From Xiphophorus maculatus (taxonomy: Eukaryota > Chordata > Actinopteri > Cyprinodontiformes > Poeciliidae), in assembly GCF_002775205.1 (NCBI RefSeq), contig NC_036456.1, forward strand, positions 6,029,463-6,093,462: DNA of 64,000 bases. Direction: 5' to 3'. The notes below the pieces were generated by a model. It did no database searches and had not been told where the DNA came from. It worked only from the letters and a program-made list of their open reading frames with translations. Both the position numbers and the translations under genes were made by a program. Below are positions 1 to 10,830 of this stretch, one piece after another (the stretch's first letter is position 1; each line of letters opens with the position of its first letter).

Positions 1-715
1 AATTTATTTAATCTGATGCACATGATTCCTGCTATTTAATAAATGTTGAAAAATATTAAACCAGTAGACCCCAACTGCAGGTTTTGCAAAGTGCATCCAG
101 TCATTTATTCTGGAATTGTCCTATTTTAAAATGAATGTAATCTAATTTCTAAAATCCTTAATACATTTTCAGTTAAGTTTGAACTTATTGCTTTTGGTTT
201 TCAGGGAAGGAATAAGAGAGGCATTTGATCTAATTATATTTGGCAAATTTTATGTTCAGAAATGTACATTTAAAAAAAAATCTTTACCCTTTTTTAAGAG
301 TCTTGGTTAAGACAGTCTAACTATACTCATCCACTAATTCCAAGAGCACAAACATGCATATGCACATACGAATGTTGTAGGTCACTGAAGGTTTTTATTT
401 TATCATAAATAACCTGACACACTTTATATTCTGTGTTCTGTTCCTCATGTCTCCCTTGTGTTTGGTGTTTGCTTTTGGGTCTTATTATACTGGATCTGAA
501 TGGCTGGAGGACGCAACACTGAAACAACAATGAAAATAGTCAAAGTTATTGTTTAGGTTCTGCTCACAATAAAAATCTGACCAGGCAATTTCTAATATCT
601 GAGGGGATCAGATTGTTCATATATTTTCAGTGCTGTCTGTACACTGTTCTGTCACTGTTCTGTGTATTTTTCTCCTTTTAAAACGGTACAAATGACATGA
701 GTTTCTGTCTTTACT
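1..715. other. AT-rich non-coding DNA
   Basis: I see no convincing exon, RNA gene or recognisable repeat here. The stretch probably corresponds to the intron and upstream part of the decayed lectin copy that follows, because a matching splice acceptor (pyrimidine-rich, ending CACAG) occurs at 720-721. Confidence 0.4.
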
Positions 716-1203
716 CCACAGCAGCAGCAAGCTCAGAGTTACTGCAGAGAGAAACACACAGACCTGATCAGTGGAACGAAGCAACTAAAGGATGAGGAAG
801 TGAAGAAGATGAAGTGAACTGCACACGTTGGTGCGTTCAGAGACACCTGGAGCTGGTCAGACGGCAGCAACTCATCCTTCAGACGCTGGAATAACGAGTT
901 TAGCGATGTAGAATCCAACAGTGGTCAATGTGCCAGGACCGTGTTTGACGATGAAGGCAGATGAAAAAATGAGAACTGTGCTGAAAGAAAACCCTTCATC
1001 TGCTATGATGGTGAGTGAAATACAATACGTTTAATGTTTGAAAAGAAATGCATTTTATTCTGTTTTTCTTTCCTTTCCTTGTGTTTTTATCTATTTAAAA
1101 AAAGTGCTTCATAGTTTATTTCACTTATACAGAGGTTTAGCTGGTAAACCATTGCCTTGCGTCTAAACTAAGTGAAATGTGAAAATATTAAACTGAACAT
1201 AAC

Positions 1204-2204
1204 GAGAACCTCCTCATCTATGAGGGGCTCCGATTAGAGAGACGGCTCCTCCACATCAAGAGGAGCCAGTTGGTTGGGAACCTCCTGGACACCTCCCTGG
1301 TGAGGTGTTCCTCCCACTGGGAGGAGACCAGGGGAAGACCAAGGACACGCTGTAGGGAATGTTAAGCTGCATTCAGACCGATCTGAGCATCAGGGGCAGC
1401 TGGTCTACATTCAAAGTCTATGTAGAATCATGTTTCGGGCTCGTCACGCCACGTTTCATGCGTCTGGCTCTGTGTCGTTGAAGCATTTTGAGAGTTTTGA
1501 ACGTTCAAGAGTCTCCCATGCTCAAAACGCAAAATTAGAATTTTTTTTTTTTGTAATGTAAAACAGTGATCTGTAGTTGCTGTTCTACCAGGAGATACAG
1601 GCACCAAAGCAGGTTAAAGGGCCGTCAAACTGGGCTCAGGTGAGACGAGCGCCCAGCTAGGTTGTGAACTCAGCAAACTCATAACACCTGAATCATCAGG
1701 TAAATTCAAACACGTGCTGACAGCTACATTCTGTTGCTTTCAGTACATGAAGCCAAGACACTGTCTTATTATTTCATCTGTTGTTGCTCAAAGTAATCAG
1801 CAGAAGAAAAAAGGCAATGCGCGTCGTGCCGTTATCATCTGGGGCAATTGTTCGTTCAATAAAAACTCAACGCACAATGTTCAGCAAAGACATCTGAACA
1901 TTTGTTATGACTGCAAAAAACCTTTGACAGCGCGGCGCCACTTTCTCAATGTTATCCGCCTTTGTACAAAGAGAACAGCAATGGAAACCAACAGGCCTTC
2001 CAAACGCGTGTCTAGCACGATTTTGATGCGTTTGACGCTCGTCAAGCAACGTGTCCAACTCAAAGCGTTGGACGTGTTTTTGACACGTGAACGCGTTCGC
2101 TCTGAACGCAGTTTTTTACCCAGTTGGCCTTGGGATTCACCCCAGAGGAGCTGGTCCAAGTGGCTGGGTAGAGGGAACTCTGGGCCTCTCTGCTGTGTCT
2201 GGTG
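1204..2204 (+). mobile_element. Non-LTR retrotransposon 3' end, interrupted by a MITE
   Basis: Positions 1204-1361 and 2117-2204 are the two halves of the reverse-transcriptase C-terminal tail so common in fish genomes (encoding a basic RPTGRRPRGRPRTRWRDY-like segment in better copies). The same module is better preserved at 50215-50443. Here it is degenerate and the halves are separated by about 755 bp of unrelated DNA. Confidence 0.65.
1362..2116. mobile_element. Non-autonomous DNA transposon (MITE-like) nested in the retrotransposon tail
   Basis: The insert begins near 1367 with CTGCATTCAGACCG and ends near 2111 with the inverse of CTGCGTTCAGAGCG, giving imperfect terminal inverted repeats of about 14 bp. 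Inside are many short GCGTTTGACGC-like palindromes. I could not assign a superfamily. The ORFs inside look like chance products. Confidence 0.55.
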
Positions 2205-2667
2205 AGCCCACATTAAATGGACATTTGTTCAAAGAAAACAAAAGTTAGTAGCTGTAAATTCAGAATACCAGCACAAATAAAGGTGTGAATCAAAAATATT
2301 TTGTGTTCTTTACTTCAATAACAGACAACATGATCTTGATTAAGAAAATAAAACTAGGGAGGACGCTTTATCCTACTGCAGAGATCACCACCATGACCTG
2401 GTCACCATCACCAACCTGGTTAAGCTGAGGCTGGTCGAGGAAAAAGCCAAGAAGGCATCGACTCGGTTTGTCTGGATGGGTCTGCTTGACTGACATGTGG
2501 TTCTGGATCTGTGAGGAGATGATCAGCTATAAGAGCCGGACCTCAGAAGGACGGATGAGTGACTGTGACGTGTCTGGAGCCATGGAGACTAAAGGACAAC
2601 ACAGGTGATTCCAGAGAAATGATACAGAGGAACTGAATTTCATCTGTTTTAAAAATGGCACATGGTG

Positions 2668-2775
2668 ATTGGCCTGTGTTTATATAGAGCTTTATCTAGT
2701 CCAGAGGACTCCAAAGCACTTTACACTACATTCAGTCACTGACCCTTTCACACACTGATGGTGGTAAGCTACACA
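2668..2775 (+). repeat. SINE-like fish repeat
   Basis: The stretch reads like the common fish repeat with a 'tatagcgctttt...ggactccaaagcgctttaca...cccattcacacactgatggtggtaagctac' theme, here mutated. It lies directly after the dead lectin exon. The family assignment comes from memory of the motif, so it is tentative. Confidence 0.4.
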
Positions 2776-2959
2776 AGAAACATGACAGATATAAAATCTT
2801 AAGTTTAACTCAGTTGTAAACATTGTTGAATTACTTTCATTTCAGCTCTGATGGTGTGTTTAAGGGTCTTTGTCTTCTCTCAAACTTAGTCTGAAGTTTT
2901 CAGTTTTCCTTCTTTTTGTCAGGAATTTCACTGTCAGGTAATAATTTTGCCTCTTCTAG

Positions 2960-3420
2960 TGCTCCGTTCTCATGAGGCGTCCCACAAGGCTCCACTCTTG
3001 GCCCTGATTTATTGCTACTTTACATTCTGCCACTTGGAGCTACTCCTGTTATCCTTCCACTGCTATACAGATGATCTATAGATCTACTTGATCTATGGGA
3101 CAATGTTACTTGATATACAAATTAATCTGTATGTCAAGATTACTCTGTATCTGGCTCCACATTGTCTAAGGGATTATATGGCTGTCAAAAAGAAGTCGAC
3201 AACCTTTGAATTTTTTTATTTTTTATGAGGAAAAAAACTGAATTCAAATTAATGGGCGGCAACACAACTACAGATGCCATTGCTTTGACTTTTAATTTCA
3301 AGAACAGTGTGAGAAGATGGGTAATAAAGGGGAGATATTCCTTATACTGACTTCCTGTTCACTTGAAACTAATTTAAAACTTTATTTGCTTTTAAACGTC
3401 AACAGCCTAGCATCTCTTTC
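2960..3420 (+). mobile_element. L2-like LINE reverse-transcriptase remnant
   Basis: Translation around 2970-3075 gives GVPQGSTLGPDLL followed by FHCYTDDL. These are decayed versions of the PQGS..GP and Y.DD motifs of L2/CR1-type reverse transcriptases. Positions 3340-3420 resemble the later LHWLPV.LK region. The frame is broken throughout. Confidence 0.6.
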
Positions 3421-4751
3421 TTTTTAACTGAGACATTTATGTTTGTGGGCCTGGTCGGCCTTTGAGGTAATGCAGTTTGCTTTTACTTGCACAAGAGGTG
3501 TGAATACTTTTAAAACACCGAAAGTGACAAAAGTACAATATTAATTTAATATAATGTTGACTAACTTTCTAGCCTGTTCAGTGATCTACTAGTTTTGCAT
3601 TGGGGGAAAAACTAACTTCCTGTTTGAGAACAAGAGGATATTATAGCATTATTTGCATCTGCGTAGGTTTGATATTTTCTGTTGCCAGTCGCCCTAGCAA
3701 CAAAGTCAAATACACATTTCTGAAACTAGAATAATCACACCTACGCAGACCTTAAGTTGACAAAGGTTGATTTACTACAGTTGCATCATAGTCTGTCACT
3801 TTTGAGCTTATAGTCCTGACACGCAGTAAAGGAAACCAAACTCAGAAAAGGTAAGAGATTATTTTATAACCTCGTTAATAATTCTGAACAAGAACGCGGA
3901 GAATGATTACGTTAAACCGGTTTAGGTGTTGGAGATGAATCCAGATATACATTAACTCGGAGACTTAGTCATATGACAAGGTTGTGTCATCAGTGGGATG
4001 TTGGTGTTATGTTATCATTACAGATTTTTGTCTTTTAAAACAAATAATCTGTGATTTGGTTATTGACGTTATTTGAAACCTCATTTATTTGAGAATGATT
4101 CAGCCTAAGATCTACTGTGGTCTGCATGTAATTGTGAGGTCAGTGCTGTTGGTCCGATGGACTTTTATCTGGTTTTACTAGAATTACTACAGAACTTATT
4201 CATGATGCTGGAACTTAAACTTTGTGATGAATTAAAGGTCATATTTTCATTTTTTTTTTTTTTTGAATTTTTCTAGTAGATTTTCTAGTATCTTTACAGA
4301 CAGTTGTTTGTATTAATAAATTCTCAAACAATTCAAAGTCTACATCTAGGCGCCCTTCAGGGACGATTTCTTCAGATAAAAGTTTTATATTTTTTTCTGA
4401 AAAAAGCTGTTTCCGCTTCCTTCTCCTTTCCTCTGCCACCATTTTGCACTAAGTTCACTTCCTGTTTAGTCAAAACCCTTCATAATCTCCTGTCCACTCA
4501 AAGCCCCGTTGCTGCCATCCACCACCAAACCTCTCTGATGTACACTTCCTCCAGTCGGTCAGGAAACAAGCAGAGAATAAAAACAGTTTTTCACTAAAAT
4601 GTAATTTTAATTGAATACCTAAAAGATATTCTTATTATGTGAAAATGTAGGTGAATATTTAATTAATCATCTTAACTTCATCTACTGTATTTCATAATTT
4701 GTTTTCATGGCAAAAATGAAATTCTTCCTGGTTTGAATATTTAAATGAGAA
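3421..4751. other. Intergenic, no gene seen
   Basis: AT-rich spacer upstream of lectin copy 2. A GTAAGAG donor-like site at about 3850 could end a distal 5' untranslated exon, but nothing supports it further. ORFs at 4239-4597 are short, overlap on both strands and look random. Confidence 0.35.
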
Positions 4752-4773
4752 ATATTCAAATGTTGCTCCTGTT
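4752..4773 (+). promoter_or_regulatory. Conserved upstream element of lectin copy 2
   Basis: ATATTCAAATGT followed by GCTCCTGTT is shared almost exactly with the same position upstream of lectin copy 3 (10502-10523). It contains an ATTCAAAT octamer-like core. Conservation between paralogues suggests a proximal promoter element, but simple shared ancestry could also explain it. Confidence 0.35.
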
Positions 4774-5063
4774 CAGATATCTGTGTCTGAAACACATCAA
4801 TGTTTGATGCTGAAAAGTTTTCAACGCAGCAACAACACTAAAGACTCTCTGATTCAACCATAAAGATGAATGATGTGTATCCCTTCTAACTCTGTATGAT
4901 TTATTTACATCACTTTAAGCATTTTTATGTGGAGGTTGTGAAAGATTAACTAATGGTTTTTTTCCTGTCCAGTGGAGGGAGAGCTGCAGCTTTTCACTGT
5001 TTAAATGTTCTTCATCCAACAGAGACAAACTGCTGGAGGAAAATAATTCATCTGACAGCAAAG

Positions 5064-7200
5064 ATGCAGTGGAGTCTGATTCTGCTCTTCCTGATGGGTA
5101 AGTTGATCTGAAACACAACTAGACTCTCTGGTTTCTGATATGTTACTGATAGTTCAATTCTGAGGAGATCTGGATGACATATCACACAGAAATTAGAATG
5201 AGACCATTTGTTTTGGTTTTGCAAAGACAAAGTGTTTTAATCTAGCAGTGTTTCAGTGCTAAATACAGAAACATGTTTTTTGTTTACAGCTCAGTGTTGC
5301 TTCATTGACTGTCAGCTCTATCAGTTTCACTACATTAATAAGAATAAAACCTGGACTGAAGCTCAGCAGTACTGCAGAGAGAAACACACTGACCTGGCCA
5401 CAGTGACTAACATGAAGGACATGAAGAGACTCAACAACATCTCAGCTGGATATCAGAGTGAAGCTTGGATTGGTCTGATCAGTAAACCAGCATTTACCAG
5501 AACATGGTTCTGGTCTCTGCCTGGAGTGGAGTTCAGTGAAAGTGAGACAAACTGGAACCCAGGAGAACCAAATGATGGTGGAAATCAAGGATCTGAGAAT
5601 TGTGTGATTGTGAATAAAAATCTCAGTTGGATAGACAACTCGTGCCAAACTCCAAATCATTTCATCTGCTACAATGGTGAGATTAATCTATTTATGAATT
5701 ATTTTTATATGTGTTTTGTAAAAACAAGATGAACATAAATGTGTTTGATTACTTCACAGAAACTAACACAACCCATAAATATCACCTGATTAAAGACAAG
5801 AAGACCTGGCAGGAAGCTCAGAGTTACTGCAGAGAGAATCACACAGACCTGATCAGTGGAACGAAGCAACTACAGGATGGAGCAGTGAAGAATGTGATGG
5901 ACTCTCGAAGCGATTACTCACACATTGGTTTATTCAGAGACACCTGGAGGTGGTCAGATATAAGCAGTTTCTCTTTCAGACACTGGAATAATGACTTTAA
6001 CTATCCAGAATCCAACAGTGGTCAATGTGCCACGACTGTGTTTAATGATGGAGGCAGATGGACGAATGTGGACTGTGATAATAAAAAACCCTTCATCTGT
6101 TATGAGGGTAAGTTGGTGTAAACAAATACAAGTTTATGTAAACATTAGAACTGTGCAATTTCTAATTTTACACATTAATTCATTTATTTCATAGATAATT
6201 TCACTGCATCAAGCTAAAGCTCCAAAAAGTTTTATGTGGACCAGAGGTGGATAGAAACCAGTTACATTTACTCAGAAATTTACTTTAGTAGCATTTCGGA
6301 TTATATGCACTTTTGTTAGTTTTAAACCTCAAAACCTTCTACTTTTACTTTATATATTGCTGCTCTATCTAGAGCAGTACTTCTAGATTCTTCAGTGAAT
6401 CAACAAATTTTAAGCAAAAAATCTCTGGACCCAAAAACAAACTTACAGTTGATGTGACGGTGAGACTTCCTGTTTGTACACAAGCTCTATTGTAATTTTC
6501 CATCTGCTGGAAGTTAAATTATGGTATGCAGTTGGATTATTTACATTATTTTTGTATTTAAAGCACCACTTTTTACTTGTGTCTTTATGTTTTTTGCCAG
6601 TCTGACATTTGTTTAAAAATAATAAATCAGATGCTATCATCAGTTACTGTGCTTTTTACCAAAATTTTACTCTTATTTGTATACTTTTTATTTTACTTGA
6701 TGATTTTTTTTTTAAGTAGTGCTACTCTCACTACTTAGTTGCTCTACCACCTATGGTTTAGGACTAAAGACATACCTGTTGTTCTTGCAAAATAAGTTCA
6801 TCGCCTTGATTTTGTAAGTTATAGTATGTTTGTGTTGATCACTTCTATGCCAGATAAAGTGATCCTGATCAAAGAAAATAAAACCTGGGAGGACGCCTTG
6901 ACCTACTGCAGAGATCACTACCATGACCTGGTCACCATCACCAACATGGATGATCAGAGATGGATCCAGGAGAAAGTCAAGAACGCATCGACTCCTTTTG
7001 TCTGGATTGGACTGCACTACATCTGGTCTCTACGTTTCTGGGTCTGGGTCAGTGACGAGGAGGTCAGCTATGAGAACTGGGCCTCACCTGGACAGATGGG
7101 CGACTGTGACGTGTCTGGAGCCATGGAAACGGGAGGAGGACATAAGTGGTTCAAAAGAAATGATTCTGACCTGTTTAATTTCATCTGTTCTAAGAAATAA
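5064..7200 (+). CDS. Secreted C-type lectin with three CTLDs (tandem copy 2)
   Basis: The coding exons are 5064-5097, 5290-5676, 5760-6107 and 6854-7200, joined by phase-1 GT-AG introns into 372 codons (371 aa). Exon 1 encodes a signal peptide (MQWSLILLFLM...). Each later exon encodes one C-type lectin domain: residues about 14-140, 141-256 and 257-371. Domain 1 keeps WIGL, an EPN motif (mannose-type calcium site 2) and a WID in the usual WND position, so it probably binds mannose/GlcNAc-type sugars. Domains 2 and 3 lack EPN/QPD and may be structural. There is no transmembrane segment. An untranslated exon piece begins at 4973 after a CCTGTCCAG acceptor. The layout resembles fish genes annotated as macrophage mannose receptor 1-like or C-type mannose receptor 2-like. 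Sugar specificity is inferred, not shown. Confidence 0.88.
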
Positions 7201-7418
7201 ATCTCACACACTCCCTAATGAGAAGTGGTTTATTCTGTCAACAATATTCTATATTGCAGCTTTATTTTTTTGAAAATAATTTTAGATTTTCTTTTGTGGG
7301 GTGTGGAAGAATGTTCATACATTAAATCAAATTAGATTATATGTTGTAAGCTTATTAGAGTGAATCTCTTGCTTTTTGTTGTGATCCTCCTTGTACAACA
7401 TGTAGGTTTTCCTTCAGT

Positions 7419-7424
7419 AATAAA
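7419..7424 (+). terminator. Polyadenylation signal AATAAA of lectin copy 2
   Basis: A canonical AATAAA lies 219 bases after the stop codon of the copy-2 lectin, on the same strand. Confidence 0.6.
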
Positions 7425-8700
7425 GTCTTTAACCCCTGCTAACGTGTCCTACTTACGTTTTATTTTGCATCGCCAAGGTACGCAACCTTCAGATAACTCT
7501 TTAAGCTGAAGTCAGAGTTGTAAATATCTGATTTTATGTATAACCCTGAGATAAATTTGGAGTGGAAGTCTGAGCTATAGAAGAAAAAGCTTTCATCTTT
7601 CATGAGCTTCGGAGGCCTTTAATGTCTAAATTCTTACTCACATGATGCATGATGAGAAAATGTTGGCTTTTGCCTCGATGCCACTTAATATGTATATATG
7701 ATAAACTTTATTAGAATTGGTTTGGGGTTCACGTCAAATGCAATGGACACAGAGACCAAAAAGGAGGAAATGTTGGAAAAGGTTTAAAAGGTAAGGAGTT
7801 GCGAGCAGAATAGAGAAAGAAGCATCGGGAGAACATTAATCTGCCTCTTAACCTGCAGGAAGAGAAATAAGTCAAAGCACGAGTTAAACTTAAGGTCTGC
7901 ATTTACGTTTAACTTCTAATCAAAGGTAATGATTCAAGTTCCCTATTGGCGATTTCTTTATTACTTGACGTTTAATTGCCTACACACGAGACCTTTCATG
8001 TTGGCACAGCTTTCAAAGCCTAAATGTCACGGTTAATATTTTCTCCAGTTTTGACAAATTGCGTTTTCTCCTTCCTGCAGTCAGACAAAGCGAGGCAGCA
8101 TTGAACTGTGCTATGAAGGAAACAAGACACAGTCAGGAAAGGTAAACCATAATTACATCCAGGGATTTCCCCACCAAAAACCTGATGGCTTGTGTAACTT
8201 AATTTTACATACATTATTAGCAGATATGAGTTATATGTCTACCGTGGTTCTATGAAATTAATATTAGATGCTGATTTCAAATGAAATCATATGCACTACA
8301 ATAAGGGCATTTCTCCAGGGCAGCATTAGAGTATAGGGGCCACATCAGTTCTCCAAACAGGTCGACGCATAAAGGCAATCAAGTTAGGTTGGATTTTATT
8401 TAGGGAGATTACTGTCAGTTCCCCTAAATAATAAGTAAATTACTTGTGCTAGAGTTGACAAAAGAAAGATAATATAAGTTAACAAGTGAGCACTGGAACA
8501 AACGATGTTTGATACTGTCTTGATGTGCAGTTTTAAAGTGGAGCCAAATGCAAAGAGGCAGAGGCAGCTTGTAGTTGAAGGATGTTTAATGACCAAAAAG
8601 GGTGAAAAGAAATTACAAAAAACCCAAAACGGGGACACAGAGAGCCAGAGCAGAACAAAAATAGGACCTCGGCCTAACAAAAATAGGCCTGATCCAGCGA
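7425..8700. other. Intergenic, no gene seen
   Basis: There is no supported exon. From about 8505 the sequence (a gene-like open frame ending at 8735) merges into a LINE fragment and looks repeat-derived. Confidence 0.35.
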
Positions 8701-8704
8701 TCAG

Positions 8705-9147
8705 CCCGAAACCTGGGAGTAGTGATGGACTCTGACCTGAACCTCCAGAGCCACATAAAGACAGTTACAAAGTCGGCCTTCTGTCACCTGAAGAACATTT
8801 CCAGGATTAAAGGACTAATGTCTCAGCCAGATCTAGAGAAACTCATCCATGCGTTCATCTTCAGTCGTATTGATTATTGCAACAGCATCTTCACAGGTCT
8901 GTCCAACAAATCAATCAAACAGCTGCAGCTGATCCAGAATGCTGCTGCTGGCGTTCTGACTAAAACCAGGAAGATAGAGCACATAACACCAGTTTTAAAG
9001 TCCCTCCACTGGCTCCCTGTAGCTCAAAGAATAGACTTTAAAATACTGTTGTTAGTTTATAAATCACTGAACGGCTTCGCACCACAATACATTAAAGATC
9101 TGCTGTGGACAACATTTAAAACGCACAGCTCTAGAGACTCTGGATGA
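8705..9147 (+). mobile_element. L2-like LINE fragment, C-terminal half of reverse transcriptase
   Basis: The open frame reads NLGVVMDSDLNLQSHIK, then SRIDYCNSIFTGL, LIQNAAAGVLTKTRK and LKSLHWLPVAQRIDFKILL. These are the hallmark C-terminal motifs of fish L2/Maui-type non-LTR retrotransposons. It is truncated at both ends: no endonuclease and no upstream palm motifs are present here. Confidence 0.85.
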
Positions 9148-9265
9148 ATTATACAGTCTGATAGCCTCTGCCAGAAAGGACTTGCTGTATCGTTCTTTAG
9201 CACATCTGGGCTGCAGTCATCTTTGGTTATATCTGCTCCACCAGGCTGTAGAGGGAATGAAAGGT

Positions 9266-10235
9266 GTTAGCATGTCATAATGGCAACACTGTCTTTAGAA
9301 GACTGCTTGATACTGGAGACGATCCTTCCTCCCCACAGCAAAAACATCCACCAACTCCAAAATACTTGGTGGATATTATGACATTTAATTTCTACTTACA
9401 TTGAACTGAATTGGTGATTTGCTGATGCATATTGGAGCATTAAATATTTGACTAATTCTGACATGTAGCAAGTGGTTTTGCTGTTCACACGTTGATTGAT
9501 ATGATTCCTTTGGAGCTGAACACAGTTCCCCGCCGGCTGCTGTTCACTCAGGATGATTTGCATTCTCAGATCCTTTCTCACGAATCATAAATGTTTATGC
9601 AGGAAATTACAACACCGTCTCTGTCCTGAATTTCAAATATAGAGTCTTTTAGTAATGCAGAGGCGAAGGATGAGACAAAGTCAGATTTTCTTTGTTCTTT
9701 TCATATTCTATATATAAAACAATTATATATATATATATAGTATATTATAATACAAAATATGTGTATATATTATATATTTTTTTCAGTCACTTAAGGAACC
9801 GCAAAACTAATTTTGTGGTAAAGTTCTGCACAATTCATGTGGTTTGTTTCTAAGTCAGATCAGGATAAAAAATTCCAGCTTATGATTTTTTACTAAGTGT
9901 TCAAATGAAAAGCTAACTGGGACTAAATGGCCAACATGGTGGAAAACTTCAGTAGAGGCTAAAAAGACGTTAGATAAACTGAATGCAGTTGACAAAAACT
10001 TCAACTCCATGATGATCAAAACATTTATGAAATGTGTTTTTTTTACTGATAATAAAAGAGTTATAAAGTATGTTTTCTTGTGATGGGATCTTCTGTATAG
10101 CTCTTATCAGAAATAGTTTCTTTACTTGATGTAGAAAGATCATATGGTTGTTAGGGAATAAATTCTCATCGTGATGAAAGTTAGTCTCAGTTTGCATTAA
10201 CTGAGCATTGTTAGCGTGTTAACAGAAACTGAAAA
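9266..10235 (+). repeat. Dispersed repeat 'R1' (copy 1, + orientation)
   Basis: About 0.7-0.9 kb that recurs as its reverse complement at 41650-42180 and, in pieces, at 50510-51180. All copies share the same conceptual 61-aa ORF (MRKD..Q..IILSEQQ...). I do not recognise a transposon protein. The repeat is interrupted by AT-rich sequence at 9720-9780 in this copy. Confidence 0.65.
9720..9781. repeat. AT-rich low-complexity tract
   Basis: Runs of TATATA dominate this stretch inside repeat R1. The reverse-complement copy at 41.8 kb lacks most of it, so it expanded or was inserted here. Confidence 0.6.
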
Positions 10236-10501
10236 TGTTAATATTTTTATCATTTTATCCTCTTTCTGAAATTACCTGCCTTAGGATAAAAGATGAAATT
10301 TAGCTACTGTGCTAATTCCAGACTACTTACTTACTAAATTCTACTAATGTGACAAATATGTGCTGCACTATTAAAATAAGGACAGAACATATTACACAAT
10401 CTTCCAGGTATACAGGTCCTTTTGTGCTTTATTGTTTTTTTCTTTCTCCACCTGGTTAATGAATAATATTAAAACGACCGTCAGCTGGTTTGAATATTCA
10501 C

Positions 10502-10624
10502 ATATTCAAATGTAGCTGCTGTTTAAAGAGCTGCTATAGAAACACATCAGTTTAGACTGAGGAAGCTTTTCAGCTGAACATTGAGAGACGACATCCCACA
10601 TACTGAGGAAACAAGGAACCAGAT
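10502..10624 (+). promoter_or_regulatory. Conserved promoter block and 5' untranslated exon of lectin copy 3
   Basis: The element at 10502-10523 matches the one upstream of lectin copy 2. The following stretch ends at 10624 with a good donor (AGAT|GTAAGT), which fits a non-coding first exon spliced to the acceptor at 10738-10739. Confidence 0.4.
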
Positions 10625-10830
10625 GTAAGTTTCAGATACGTTTATGTTTTTTGTTGTTTCTACTTATATGAACTGAAAAGTTGAGTTGAGTGTCTCCTGT
10701 CTGTCTCCGTCTCTCTGCTCTCATTGTTTCTCTGTCCAGTGGAGGGAGAGCTGCAGCTTTTCACTGTTTAAATGTTCTTCATCCAACAGAGACAAACTGC
10801 TGGAGGAAAATAATTCATCTGACAGCAAAG

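Larger units (their letters stand above)
722..2655 (+). pseudogene. C-type lectin gene, tandem copy 1 (degenerate)
   Basis: This is a decayed paralogue of the two intact lectin genes downstream. The exon at 722-1020 aligns with their second lectin-domain exon (same acceptor, same donor after TATGATG). It lacks about 48 bases at the 5' end and has in-frame TGA stops at 815-817 and 962-964; the second replaces a conserved Trp codon. The last exon at about 2325-2655 aligns with their third-domain exon but has a one-base deletion near its start and a later TGA. The signal-peptide exon and first lectin domain were not found; they may lie outside the window or be lost. The intron between the two remnants carries a retrotransposon tail that is itself split by a MITE. 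No functional product is expected. Confidence 0.8.

Noticed and set aside
1714-2205. 163-aa ORF
   Set aside because: Spans a MITE and the tail of a decayed LINE. No protein family is visible.
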